From CAHJWH01 sp965198905 (GTDB lineage: Bacteria > Pseudomonadota > Alphaproteobacteria > Caulobacterales > Caulobacteraceae), in contig OZ240678.1 of assembly GCA_965198905.1 (NCBI GenBank), positions 1,922,001 through 1,986,000 of the forward strand: a stretch of 64,000 nt of DNA. The letters run 5' to 3'. The notes under the pieces are model-generated. The model had not been told where the DNA came from and did no database searches. It saw nothing but the letters and a program-made list of their open reading frames with translations. The first letter of the stretch is position 1; every line of letters starts with the position of its first letter. This document shows, piece after piece, positions 1 through 7,990 of the stretch. A program made the translations under genes and the position numbers.

Positions 1-24
1 GCCGGTGACCGCGACGCGGCGCAT
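1..24 (-). CDS. fabB: 3-oxoacyl-ACP synthase, first eight codons only
   Basis: The ATG at 24-22 opens a frame running off the window edge and reading MRRVAVTG, the usual start of FabB-type beta-ketoacyl-ACP synthases. It lies 38 bases downstream of fabA on the same strand, and fabA-fabB is the standard operon for anaerobic-type unsaturated fatty acid synthesis. Only eight residues are visible, so the call depends on this motif and on the fabA context. Confidence 0.7.
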
Positions 25-62
25 GGTCCCTTCCTTCGTTCGCAGCCTGTGTTTCGCGCGTG

Positions 63-608
63 TTACACGAGGCCCTTGGCGTCGAACAAGCCGACGCGCA
101 AATCTTCCGCGGTGTAGATGGCCTTGCCGTCCGCCTCCAGCACGGCGTCGCCGATGCCCATGATCAGCCGGCGATCCACCATCCGCTTCATGTCGACCAG
201 ATACGTGAGGCGCTTGATGTCGGGTGTGACCTGGCCGCGGAATTTCACTTCGCCGGCGCCCAGCGCTCGGCCGCGGCCGGGCTTGCCGCACCAGCCCAGG
301 AAGAAGCCCACCAGCTGCCACAGGGCGTCCACCCCCAGGCTCCCCGGCATGACCGGGTCTTCGTGGAAGTGGCATTTGAAGAACCACATGTCCGGTGTCA
401 CATCGAGTTCGGCGCGGATGACGCCCTTGCCGTACTTGCCGCCTTCGGTGGAAATCTCGGTGATCCGGTCCATCATCAGCATCGGCGGCGAGGGCAGCTG
501 GGCGTTGCCGGGGCCGAACATCTCGCCCCGGGCGCAGGCGAGCAGGTCCTCCAGCTCGAAGCTCGAACGATCGAAGGGCGAGACGGACGCGGGGGCTAAG
601 ACGGTCAT
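63..608 (-). CDS. fabA: 3-hydroxydecanoyl-ACP dehydratase/isomerase
   Basis: FabA dehydrates 3-hydroxyacyl-ACP and isomerises trans-2- to cis-3-decenoyl-ACP, the branch point to unsaturated fatty acids in the cytoplasm. The 181-residue protein has the family's usual length. It shows the hot-dog active-site segment CHFHEDPVMPGSLG, which carries the catalytic His, followed by GVDALWQLVGFFLGW, which carries the catalytic Asp. The substrate-tunnel segment MLMMDRI and the GEVKFRGQV strand are also typical. fabB follows on the same strand. The divergent neighbour is acs, so the 200-base gap must contain both promoters. Confidence 0.96.
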   Translation of the reverse strand: MTVLAPASVSPFDRSSFELEDLLACARGEMFGPGNAQLPSPPMLMMDRITEISTEGGKYGKGVIRAELDVTPDMWFFKCHFHEDPVMPGSLGVDALWQLVGFFLGWCGKPGRGRALGAGEVKFRGQVTPDIKRLTYLVDMKRMVDRRLIMGIGDAVLEADGKAIYTAEDLRVGLFDAKGLV

Positions 609-701
609 GGCGTGTGCGCTATCCTACTGTGCGTCCGCCGAAGCCGTCGCATTGCCGGCCTGAGTTACACGACGCCAGCGCCGCCCTCAACCTGGGGGGA
701 G

Positions 702-751
702 AGGCGCGCTCTTTTCCTTCCCTGCGAAAGCGGGGGAGGAGAAGAGCGCCT
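702..751. repeat. Imperfect inverted repeat between fabA and acs
   Basis: The left arm (702-722) and right arm (732-751) pair over about 19 positions, with a two-base bulge and two T/C differences that would be G-U pairs in RNA. The loop is about 10 bases. It sits between divergent genes, 57 bases upstream of the acs start. It could be a regulatory hairpin or an intergenic repeat; there is no following T tract to make it a clear terminator. Confidence 0.4.
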
Positions 752-807
752 GCGCTTGCGGAGATCGTGGCCTAGCGGTTAGCTCCCTCCAAACAAGAGG
801 AAACGCC

Positions 808-2751
808 ATGGACGACGCCGCGCCACAGGTCTTCCCGCCCCCCTCGGACCTCGCTGCGGCCTCCCCGCGTGGCGCTGAGGCGTACGCCGCCGAGCGCGAG
901 CGCGCGACGGCCGATCCTGACGGCTTCTTCGCCGAAGAGGCCCTGCGGCTCGCCTGGATCAAGCCGTTCACCAAGGTCAGCGACTGGTCCTTTGCGGCGG
1001 ACGACCTGCACATCCGCTGGTTCGAGGACGGGGTGCTGAACGTCAGCGCCAACTGCATCGACCGCCATCTCGCCACCCGCGCAGACCAGACGGCGCTCCT
1101 GTGGGAAGGCGACGACCCGGGCGACAGCCGCGCGATCAGCTACCGCGAGCTGCACCAGGAGGTCTGCCGTTTCGCCAACGTGCTGAAAGCCCGCGGCGTC
1201 ACGAAGGGCGACCGGGTGACGATCTACATGCCCATGATCCCCCAGGCCGCCTACGCCATGCTGGCCTGCGCGCGGCTCGGTGCGGTGCATTCGGTGGTGT
1301 TCGGCGGCTTCTCGGCGGAAAGCCTGGCCAACCGGATCGAGGACTGCGCGTCGACCGTGGTGGTCACCGCCGACGAGGGCGTGCGCGGCGGAAAGCGTTT
1401 CGCCCTGAAGGCCACCGTCGACCAGGCGCTGGAGCAGGCCCGCGGCGTCACCACGGTTCTGGTCGTGACCCACACGGGCAAGGCCGTGGCCATGACCGAG
1501 GGGCGCGATGTCGCCTACGAGGCCGAAGCCGCCAAGGTCTCCGCCGACTGCGAGCCCGAGCGGATGAACGCCGAGGATCCACTGTTCATCCTCTACACCT
1601 CGGGCTCGACGGGCAAGCCCAAGGGCGTGCTGCACACCACCGGCGGCTATCTGTTTTGGGCCGCCTACACCCATGAGACGGTGTTCGACTACAGAGATGG
1701 CGAGGTGTTCTGGTGCACCGCGGACGTGGGCTGGGTGACCGGCCACAGCTACATCGTCTACGGCCCGCTGGCCAACGGGGCCACCAGCCTGATGTTCGAG
1801 GGCGTGCCGACCTATCCAGACGCCTCGCGCTTCTGGCAGGTAATCGACAAGCACCAGGTCGCCATCTTCTACACCGCGCCGACCGCCATCCGCGCCCTGA
1901 TGCGCGAGGGCGACGGACCCGTGAAGGCTGCCTCACGCGCGTCGCTCCGGGTGCTGGGGTCGGTAGGCGAACCGATCAACCCTGAGGCCTGGCGCTGGTA
2001 CCACAGGATCGTGGGCGAGGGCCGCTGCCCGATCGTGGACACCTGGTGGCAGACGGAGACGGGCGGGGTGCTGATCTCGCCGACGCCCGCGGCGGTCGCG
2101 CTGAAGCCGGGCTCGGCCACCCTGCCCCTGCCCGGCGTCATGCCCGAACTGCTGGACGCCGAGGGCAAGATGCTGGACGGCGAGGCGGAGGGCAACCTGG
2201 TGATCGCGCGAAGCTGGCCGGGCCAGATGCGCAGCGTCTACGGCGACCACGCCCGCTTCATCGACACCTACTTCAGGACCTATCCGGGCAAGTACACCAC
2301 CGGCGACGGCGCCCGCCGGGACGCCGACGGCTACTACTGGATCACCGGCCGCACCGACGACGTGATCAACGTTTCCGGCCACCGCATCGGCACGGCCGAG
2401 GTCGAGTCGGCGCTGGTGGGCAACCCGGCGGTCGCGGAGGCCGCGGTGGTCGGCTTTCCCCACGACATCAAGGGGCAGGCGCTCTACGCCTACGTCACTC
2501 TGAAGCGGGGCAGAGAGCCCAGCGACGCGCTGAAGGCTGAACTGGTCGACGGCGTGCGCCGCGACATTGGCCGCTTCGCCGCGCCCGACGCGATCCAGTG
2601 GGCCCCCGGCCTGCCCAAGACCCGCTCCGGAAAGATCATGCGCCGCATCCTGCGCAAGATCGCCGAGGGCGCCACCGACCAGCTCGGCGACACCTCGACC
2701 CTCGCCGACCCGGCGGTGGTGGACGAGCTGGTGAAGGGACGCGAAGGCTGA
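808..2751 (+). CDS. acs: Acetyl-CoA synthetase
   Basis: This enzyme activates acetate to acetyl-CoA through acetyl-AMP. The 647-residue length matches the Acs family. Visible motifs are the P-loop-like YTSGSTGKPKG near residue 263, the adenylate-forming core TWWQTETGG, the hinge region YYWITGRTDDVINVSGHRI, and PKTRSGKIMRRIL near residue 605. The Lys of that last motif is the residue acetylated by Pat-type enzymes in the family. A good ribosome site (AAGAGGAAA) precedes the ATG. It is transcribed divergently from fabA and appears to be a single gene; no acetate transport gene adjoins it. Confidence 0.97.
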   Translation: MDDAAPQVFPPPSDLAAASPRGAEAYAAERERATADPDGFFAEEALRLAWIKPFTKVSDWSFAADDLHIRWFEDGVLNVSANCIDRHLATRADQTALLWEGDDPGDSRAISYRELHQEVCRFANVLKARGVTKGDRVTIYMPMIPQAAYAMLACARLGAVHSVVFGGFSAESLANRIEDCASTVVVTADEGVRGGKRFALKATVDQALEQARGVTTVLVVTHTGKAVAMTEGRDVAYEAEAAKVSADCEPERMNAEDPLFILYTSGSTGKPKGVLHTTGGYLFWAAYTHETVFDYRDGEVFWCTADVGWVTGHSYIVYGPLANGATSLMFEGVPTYPDASRFWQVIDKHQVAIFYTAPTAIRALMREGDGPVKAASRASLRVLGSVGEPINPEAWRWYHRIVGEGRCPIVDTWWQTETGGVLISPTPAAVALKPGSATLPLPGVMPELLDAEGKMLDGEAEGNLVIARSWPGQMRSVYGDHARFIDTYFRTYPGKYTTGDGARRDADGYYWITGRTDDVINVSGHRIGTAEVESALVGNPAVAEAAVVGFPHDIKGQALYAYVTLKRGREPSDALKAELVDGVRRDIGRFAAPDAIQWAPGLPKTRSGKIMRRILRKIAEGATDQLGDTSTLADPAVVDELVKGREG

Positions 2752-2761
2752 ACCGCCGCTG

Positions 2762-2872
2762 CGTGCTTCGAGACGGGCTCGAAAACGAGCCCTCCTCAGC
2801 ATGACGAACATTTGTGGACCGCACGCTTTCGTCATCCTGAGGAGCCCTCACAGAGGGCGTCTCGAAGGACGC
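2762..2872. repeat. Pair of inverted REP-like intergenic elements
   Basis: Copy 1 (2762-2808) and copy 2 (2828-2872) are near reverse complements. Both contain the cores GTGCTTCGAGACG / CGTCTCGAAGGACGC and a TCCTCAGCATGACGAA / TTCGTCATCCTGAGGA flank. Each copy also has its own small internal stem. Elements with CTTCGAGAC and CATCCTGAGGA cores are widespread intergenic repeats in Caulobacter-type genomes. The pair fills most of the gap between acs and the downstream dehydrogenase. Confidence 0.65.
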
Positions 2873-2966
2873 AGAACCCTCTCCGCGGTGGCGAACTTTT
2901 CGCGCGGAGGGCGGTTGTCGCCCCGAAAGACGAGCGCACCCCGCGCCCGCCGCCAGGACACCCCCC

Positions 2967-3893
2967 ATGGACGCCGCCCCCAACGCCTTCCCCGCCGCCG
3001 ACGCTCGTCTGAAGATGCAGGACCCCCGCAAGCAGTATCCCCAGCCGCCCTTTCCCGAGCAGCCGCAAGCCGCGCCGGGCCTGGCCAGGGCGATGGACCC
3101 CAAACCGGATCACGGCGAGACCAGCTACAAGGGCCATGGCCGGCTCGAAGGCCGCAAGGCCCTGGTCACCGGGGGCGACTCAGGCATCGGTCGCGCCGCC
3201 GCCATCGCCTTCGCCCGTGAAGGCGCCGACGTCGCCATCGTCTACGAACCGAGTGAGGAGGCCGACGCTCAGGAGGTGATCAAGCTGATCGAAGCAGACG
3301 GCCGCAAGGCGCTGGCCCTGCCGGGCGACATCAAGGAGGAGGCCTTCTGCAAGGAGATCGTGGCCAAGACGGTGCAGGCCTTCGGCGGCCTGGACATTCT
3401 GGTCAACAACGCCGGCAAGCAGACCACCCAGCCCTCGATCGCCGACATCACCACCGAGCAGTTCGACGCGACCTTCAAGACCAACGTCTACGCCATGTTC
3501 TGGATCACGAAAGCCGCAGCCGAGCACCTGCCGCCCGGCGCCTCGATCATCAACACCGCGTCCGTGCAGGCGTACAAGCCGTCCGCGTCCCTGCTGGACT
3601 ACGCCAGCACGAAAGCGACGATCGTCGCCTTCACCAAGGCGCTGTCCAAGCAGATGATTGAGAAGGGCGTGCGCGCCAATGTCGTCGCGCCCGGCCCGTT
3701 CTGGACGGCGCTGCAGCCCAGCGGCGGCCAGACACAGGAGATGGTGCAGGAGTTTGGCGAAGAGTCCGCCTTCGGCCGTCCTGGCCAGCCGGTGGAGCTG
3801 GCGCCGGTCTATGTCCTTCTAGCCTCGCAGGAAGCCAGCTACATCACTGGAGAGGTGTACTCGGCGACCGGCGGATCGGAAGCGGTGGCGTAG
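2967..3893 (+). CDS. SDR family oxidoreductase (YdaD/GSP39-like)
   Basis: This is a classical short-chain dehydrogenase with an N-terminal extension of about 55 residues rich in Pro and polar residues. The Rossmann motif is TGGDSGIGRAAA, followed by LVNNAGKQ. The catalytic Ser lies in IINTASVQAY and the catalytic pair in DYASTKAT. The layout, with an extended N-terminus containing QYPQPPFPEQPQ, matches the general-stress-protein-39 type of SDR. The substrate is not known. It stands alone, downstream of a REP-like pair and converging on the SMP-30 gene. The start was chosen by the long conserved N-terminal tail. Confidence 0.88.
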   Translation: MDAAPNAFPAADARLKMQDPRKQYPQPPFPEQPQAAPGLARAMDPKPDHGETSYKGHGRLEGRKALVTGGDSGIGRAAAIAFAREGADVAIVYEPSEEADAQEVIKLIEADGRKALALPGDIKEEAFCKEIVAKTVQAFGGLDILVNNAGKQTTQPSIADITTEQFDATFKTNVYAMFWITKAAAEHLPPGASIINTASVQAYKPSASLLDYASTKATIVAFTKALSKQMIEKGVRANVVAPGPFWTALQPSGGQTQEMVQEFGEESAFGRPGQPVELAPVYVLLASQEASYITGEVYSATGGSEAVA

Positions 3894-3906
3894 CGCTCGG
3901 TCTTGA

Positions 3907-4023
3907 TCCTCCCCCATTGGGGGAGGAGGACCAGCGAAGCTGGTGGAGGGGGCCGCCACGGCGGAATCAAGCTGGAGCCCCCTCAGTCGTCTGCGCCGAC
4001 AGCTCCCCCGCGGGGGAGCTGTC
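3907..4023. repeat. Two palindromic hairpins between convergent genes
   Basis: A 9-bp perfect stem with loop ATT spans 3907-3927 (TCCTCCCCC / GGGGGAGGA). A perfect 26-bp palindrome spans 3998-4023 (GACAGCTCCCCCG and its complement). They lie between a plus-strand gene ending at 3893 and a minus-strand gene ending at 4023. G/C-rich paired elements with an intervening ACCAGCGAAGCTGGT stem are a common repeat type in this family. Either could serve as a bidirectional terminator. Confidence 0.6.
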
Positions 4024-4931
4024 TACCCTTTGAACGCAAACCTCGCCATCGGCAGGCCCGCCACGTTAAGCTGCGCCAGGAACAGCGATCCATCCAAGGC
4101 GTCAGGGGCAAGGTCGTCCTGACCCTGCCGAGCGCTGGTCATGTACATGGTCTTGCGATCCGAGCCGCCGAAGGCGCAGCTCGACGGCTGTTTTGCGGGC
4201 AGCACGATCTCCCGATCCACCTTGCCTTGCGGCGTGAAGCGGACGAACCGACCGCCGCCCCATCGCGCGCTCCACAGGCAGCCGTCTTCGTCCATGGAGC
4301 CGCCGTCGGGATTGCCCGGCGCTATGTCGCCTTCGGCGAAGACCTGGCGGTTGTGCAGGGTCGGCCCATCGGGGTCGTAGTCGAACACCCAGATCACCCG
4401 CTTCTTGGTGTCGTTGGTGTAGAACTTTGTCCCGTCCGGGCTCCAGCAGAAGGTGTTGGTGATGGCGATATCGCCCAGCATCCGCTTGGCGAAGCCGCTG
4501 GGCTCGATGCAGAACACCGACCCGTTCGCCTCCTTAACCGGGACATCCTCCCCCTCGGGTCCGATGTTGTTGAACATGCTGCCGAGCCAGATCCGCCCCC
4601 GGGCGTCTGTCCTCACCTCGTTGGAGCGATTGCCGCGGTCGGTGTCGGGCTGGGTGAAGACGCGGGTTTCGCCCGTCTTCAGATCGAACCTGTGGACGCC
4701 GTCCACCAGCATCACCAACGCCTGATCGTCGCCGCAGGGGACCACGCCGCTGACGTATTGCGGCAGGGGCCAGGTTCTGATCTCGCCGCTGGAGGGGTCC
4801 AGGCGCTGGACCTCCTTGCCGACGATGTCGCACCAGAACAGCGTCTGCGTCGCCTCATCCCAGAACGGCGTCTCGCCGAGCTGGTCGCGCTTGTCGCGCT
4901 GGACGATCTCGTAGGCGACGTCGGCGGTCAT
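4023..4931 (-). CDS. SMP-30/gluconolactonase/LRE family protein
   Basis: This is a six-bladed beta-propeller hydrolase of the SMP-30 family, typically acting on sugar lactones with a bound divalent metal. Typical segments are LGETPFWDE (metal-binding Glu), TNTFCWSPDGTKFYTND (Asn/Asp) and GNPDGGSMDEDGCLW. I chose the ATG at 4931, giving 302 residues, because an upstream start would overlap the divergent rsmE gene and add a non-conserved arginine-rich tail. No sugar operon is adjacent, so the specific lactone cannot be inferred. Confidence 0.88.
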   Translation of the reverse strand: MTADVAYEIVQRDKRDQLGETPFWDEATQTLFWCDIVGKEVQRLDPSSGEIRTWPLPQYVSGVVPCGDDQALVMLVDGVHRFDLKTGETRVFTQPDTDRGNRSNEVRTDARGRIWLGSMFNNIGPEGEDVPVKEANGSVFCIEPSGFAKRMLGDIAITNTFCWSPDGTKFYTNDTKKRVIWVFDYDPDGPTLHNRQVFAEGDIAPGNPDGGSMDEDGCLWSARWGGGRFVRFTPQGKVDREIVLPAKQPSSCAFGGSDRKTMYMTSARQGQDDLAPDALDGSLFLAQLNVAGLPMARFAFKG

Positions 4932-4984
4932 GATGGCGGTCCTGGCGGCTTGAGGCGGGTGAAGACGCGTGCCACGGCTGACGC

Positions 4985-5764
4985 ATGATCCGCCTGTTCG
5001 TTCCCGATCCCCTGCATCCGGGCGCACGCCTGGAGCTGTCGCCTGAGCAGGCGCACTACCTGACCAAGGTGATGAGGCTGGGGGCCGGCGCGGCCGTCCA
5101 CCTGTTCAACGGGCGCGATGGGGAGTGGCGGGCCGTCTTGGCGGAGGCCGGCGGACGCGGCGCGACGGTCCAGCTAGAGGCCCTGACGCGACCCCAGCGA
5201 GCGCCGCCCGACCTGGACCTGATCGTGGCGCTGGTGAAGCGGCCGCGCCTGGAGACGATCGCGGAAAAGGCGGCGGAGTTGGGCGCCCGGCGCGTGCGGC
5301 TCGCCACCACCCGGCGCACCAACCCCGCCCACGCCAACCTCGCAAGGCTGCAGGCTATCGCTGCGGAGGCCGCCGAGCAGACCGGCCGGCTCGACGTGCC
5401 CGAGGTGCTGGCGCCCGAGCCGCTGGAGACCTTGCTCGACGGCTGGACCGCGCCGCGCCGGCTGATGTTCTGCGACGAGGCCGGGGACGACCCGGAGGCG
5501 CGTTGGGGCGGCGAGAGGGGCCGGGCCGGACCGGCGCTACAGGTCCTGCGCGACCAGCCCCCGGGGACGCCCTGGGCGGTGCTGATCGGTCCGGAGGGGG
5601 GCTTCGACCCGTTCGAACGCGACCGGCTCCGCACCCTGCCCTTTGTCACGGCGGTGACGCTCGGCCCGCGTATCCTGCGCGCCGACACGGCCGCGATCGC
5701 CGCCCTGACGCTCTGGCAGGCGGCGATCGGGGACTGGGACGAGGGGCGGGGGGCGCGGTCCTGA
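4985..5764 (+). CDS. rsmE: 16S rRNA m3U1498 methyltransferase
   Basis: RsmE methylates N3 of U1498 in 16S rRNA using SAM. The 259-residue protein begins with the PUA-like segment IRLFVPDPLHPG and ends with the SPOUT knot motifs LIGPEGGFDPFERD and LGPRILRADTAAIAAL, which are diagnostic. It is divergent from the SMP-30 gene by 53 bases. It precedes gshA by 89 bases, an arrangement common in alphaproteobacteria, so the two may be cotranscribed. Confidence 0.94.
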   Translation: MIRLFVPDPLHPGARLELSPEQAHYLTKVMRLGAGAAVHLFNGRDGEWRAVLAEAGGRGATVQLEALTRPQRAPPDLDLIVALVKRPRLETIAEKAAELGARRVRLATTRRTNPAHANLARLQAIAAEAAEQTGRLDVPEVLAPEPLETLLDGWTAPRRLMFCDEAGDDPEARWGGERGRAGPALQVLRDQPPGTPWAVLIGPEGGFDPFERDRLRTLPFVTAVTLGPRILRADTAAIAALTLWQAAIGDWDEGRGARS

Positions 5765-5853
5765 GGGCTTGAGCGGCGAAGCCCGCCGCCTTATGTCGCC
5801 GTCGCCAATCGTGGCGGTCCGATGGCGGACCCGCCATCTGCGCAGGAGGCCTC

Positions 5854-7221
5854 ATGGCCGACGCCAAAGTGGACGCGCCGCCGCTCAAGCTGGAAGATCT
5901 GTCCAGCTACATGGCCGCGGGTTGCCGGCCGCCGGCCGACTTCAAGGTGGGCGCAGAGCACGAGAAGTTTGGGTTCCGCCAGGCGACGCTGCGCCCCATC
6001 CCCTATGGCGGCGACGACGGGATCGAGGCGCTGCTGAAAGGCATGATGCGCTTTGGCTGGCAGGGCGACTACGAGCCCTCCGACCAGGGCGAGACCCTGA
6101 TCGCCCTGACCCGGGACGGCGCCAGCCTCAGCCTGGAACCCGGGGGCCAGTTCGAGCTGTCGGGCGCGCCGCTGGCCACCATGCACGACATCTGCTGTGA
6201 GACCTCCCAGCACCTCAAGGAGACAAAGGTCGTCGCCGACGAGCTCGGCATCGGCTTCCTGGGCCTGGGCTTCTCGCCGATCTGGCGGCGCGACGAAGTG
6301 CCGGTGATGCCCAAGGCGCGCTACAAGATCATGCGCGACTACATGCCCAAGGTCGGGTCTCGCGGGCTGGACATGATGTTTCGCACCTGCACGGTGCAGG
6401 CCAACCTCGACTTCGCCTCCGAAGCCGACATGGTAAAGAAGTTTCGGGTGTCGCTGGCGCTGCAGCCGGTCGCCACCGCCCTGTTCGCCAATTCCCCCTT
6501 CACCGAAGGCAAGCCGAACGGGTGGCTGTCGGCGCGCGGCCAGGTCTGGACCGACGTCGACGCCGACCGCACGGGCCTGCTCGACTTCGTGTTCCAGGAC
6601 GGCTTCGGGTTCGAGGCCTACGCCGCCTACGCGCTGGACGTGCCGATGTATTTCGCCAAGCGCGGCGGGCGCTACATCGACCTGTCCGGAAAGTCGTTCC
6701 GACGGTTCATGGCCGGCGAACTGGCGGAGATGGCGAACGAGCGGCCCACGCTGAAGGACTGGGGCGATCACCTCACCACCCTGTTTCCCGAGGTGCGGTT
6801 GAAGACCTATCTGGAGATGCGCGGCGCCGACAGCGGGCCGCAGTCCAGCCTCTGCGCCCTTCCGGCGCTCTGGACCGGCGTGCTCTACGACGATGCGGCG
6901 CTGGCGGCGGCGTGGGATCTCTGCAAAGGCTGGTCGACCGAAGCGCGGACCGCGCTCCGCGTGGACGCCGCGCGACACGGCCTGAAGGCCGAGATCGCCG
7001 GTCGCTCCCTCCAAGCCGTCGCCAAGGACATGGTCGCGATTTCCCGCGAGGGGCTGAAGCGCCGGGCCCGGCTGAACGGCGGTATGCTCGACGAGACCGT
7101 GTTCCTGAACCCGGTCACGGAGATCGCCGAGAGCGGGATCACGGCGGCCGAGCGACTGTTGGAGCTGTATCACGGCCCGTGGGGCGGCGATGCGAGCCGG
7201 GTGTTCGAACTGGCCTACTAG
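5854..7221 (+). CDS. gshA: Glutamate-cysteine ligase (plant/alphaproteobacterial type)
   Basis: It catalyses ATP-dependent gamma-glutamylcysteine formation, the first step of glutathione synthesis. The 455-residue protein has the GCS2/plant-type core: FKVGAEHEKFGF near the N-terminus, LSLEPGGQFELSG, LGLGFSPIW and TCTVQANLDF. It has no transit peptide, as expected for a bacterium. A strong AGGAGG ribosome site lies 7 bases before the ATG. It follows rsmE on the same strand; the next gene, rpsT, has its own promoter. Confidence 0.95.
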   Translation: MADAKVDAPPLKLEDLSSYMAAGCRPPADFKVGAEHEKFGFRQATLRPIPYGGDDGIEALLKGMMRFGWQGDYEPSDQGETLIALTRDGASLSLEPGGQFELSGAPLATMHDICCETSQHLKETKVVADELGIGFLGLGFSPIWRRDEVPVMPKARYKIMRDYMPKVGSRGLDMMFRTCTVQANLDFASEADMVKKFRVSLALQPVATALFANSPFTEGKPNGWLSARGQVWTDVDADRTGLLDFVFQDGFGFEAYAAYALDVPMYFAKRGGRYIDLSGKSFRRFMAGELAEMANERPTLKDWGDHLTTLFPEVRLKTYLEMRGADSGPQSSLCALPALWTGVLYDDAALAAAWDLCKGWSTEARTALRVDAARHGLKAEIAGRSLQAVAKDMVAISREGLKRRARLNGGMLDETVFLNPVTEIAESGITAAERLLELYHGPWGGDASRVFELAY

Positions 7222-7257
7222 GCCGGCCGGCCTGACACGGCGGCGTCCGGTTTCGCA

Positions 7258-7286
7258 TTGACGCTGACGACGGTCTTGCGTATATC
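7258..7286 (+). promoter_or_regulatory. Predicted sigma-70-type promoter of rpsT
   Basis: TTGACG (7258-7263) and TATATC (7281-7286) are separated by exactly 17 bases, and the -10 ends 60 bases before the rpsT ATG. This is close to the housekeeping promoter consensus and fits a highly expressed ribosomal gene. Confidence 0.55.
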
Positions 7287-7346
7287 CGCGCGCTCCCGAT
7301 TTGCCCCGGCTTTAGCCTGGGCGGACCCCATCCAGGTTGAAATCTC

Positions 7347-7616
7347 ATGGCCAATACGCCGGGCGCCAAGAAGGCGGTCCGCAAGATCGAACGTCGGACC
7401 GCGGTGAACCGCGCGCGTCGCTCCCGGGTCCGCACCTACCTCCGTCGCTTCGAGGAGGCCGTCACCGGCGACGACCCTAAGGCGGCGACCGCGGCCTTTG
7501 TCGAGGCGCAATCGGAACTGATGCGCGCGGTGTCCAAAGGCGTCGTCCACAAGAATACCGGCGCCCGCAAGGTGTCGCGTCTGGCGGCCCGCCTGAAGAA
7601 GCTCTCAGCGACCTGA
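7347..7616 (+). CDS. rpsT: 30S ribosomal protein S20
   Basis: S20 is a small basic primary 16S-binding protein. The 89-residue sequence starts with MANTPGAKKAVRKIERR and ends with helices containing KGVVHKNTGARKVSRLAARL, both standard for S20. It lies directly upstream of dnaA on the same strand, as in Caulobacter, and is followed by a strong intrinsic terminator that should separate the two transcripts. Confidence 0.98.
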   Translation: MANTPGAKKAVRKIERRTAVNRARRSRVRTYLRRFEEAVTGDDPKAATAAFVEAQSELMRAVSKGVVHKNTGARKVSRLAARLKKLSAT

Positions 7617-7640
7617 CGTCTGCGAAGTCGTAGTGAATAC

Positions 7641-7678
7641 AAGGCCGTAGGCGCAGGCGCGTCTACGGCCTTTTCTTT
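7641..7678 (+). terminator. Intrinsic terminator after rpsT
   Basis: The perfect stem AAGGCCGTAG / CTACGGCCTT with a 12-base loop is followed by TTTTCTTT. It starts 24 bases after the rpsT stop codon. Confidence 0.85.
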
Positions 7679-7990
7679 GTGTTCGGACGACCTGCGGCGC
7701 GACGATTCGCGCGTCTGCAAGCCTCTTAGGATAATTATCAAGGCCCTCTAGGGGGTTGCGCGAGTCAACGTACTTTATCCCTCCGAGCGGCTAAGATTCG
7801 CCGTTGACCCCCCCTCTCGCCGGGCTACTCTGAGGGCCTCAGATCACTTCCCACCAGGGTTTTTGGACGGGGCGGAGGCGCTTGCGCGCTTTCGGTCTTG
7901 GGAGGTTGTGTCTCGATTTTGGAGGCGAACGTCGCCGGAGATCGCATCTTCTGGTTGAGCGTCGCCGAGTCTTGGGTTCGGTCAGGGGCG
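7679..7990 (+). promoter_or_regulatory. dnaA leader with four GANTC sites
   Basis: This 312-base stretch separates the rpsT terminator from the dnaA start and contains no convincing gene. GANTC motifs occur at 7704-7708, 7762-7766, 7795-7799 and 7967-7971. CcrM methylates GANTC in Caulobacter, and methylation state is known to influence dnaA transcription there. A possible -10 (GATAAT at 7730-7735) has no clear -35. I see no consensus DnaA box (TTATCCACA); TTATCCCTC at 7775-7783 matches only the first six bases. Confidence 0.55.

Noticed and set aside
1933..2835. Minus-strand frames opposite acs
   Set aside because: They are antisense shadows with high Arg/Val/Gly content and no motif.
3903..4988. 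Long plus-strand frame opposite the SMP-30 gene
   Set aside because: It is antisense to a clear SMP-30 family protein, is rich in Arg and Pro, and has no family motifs.
7775..7783. TTATCCCTC as a DnaA box
   Set aside because: Only the first six bases match the TTATCCACA consensus and no second box is near, so an origin is not claimed.
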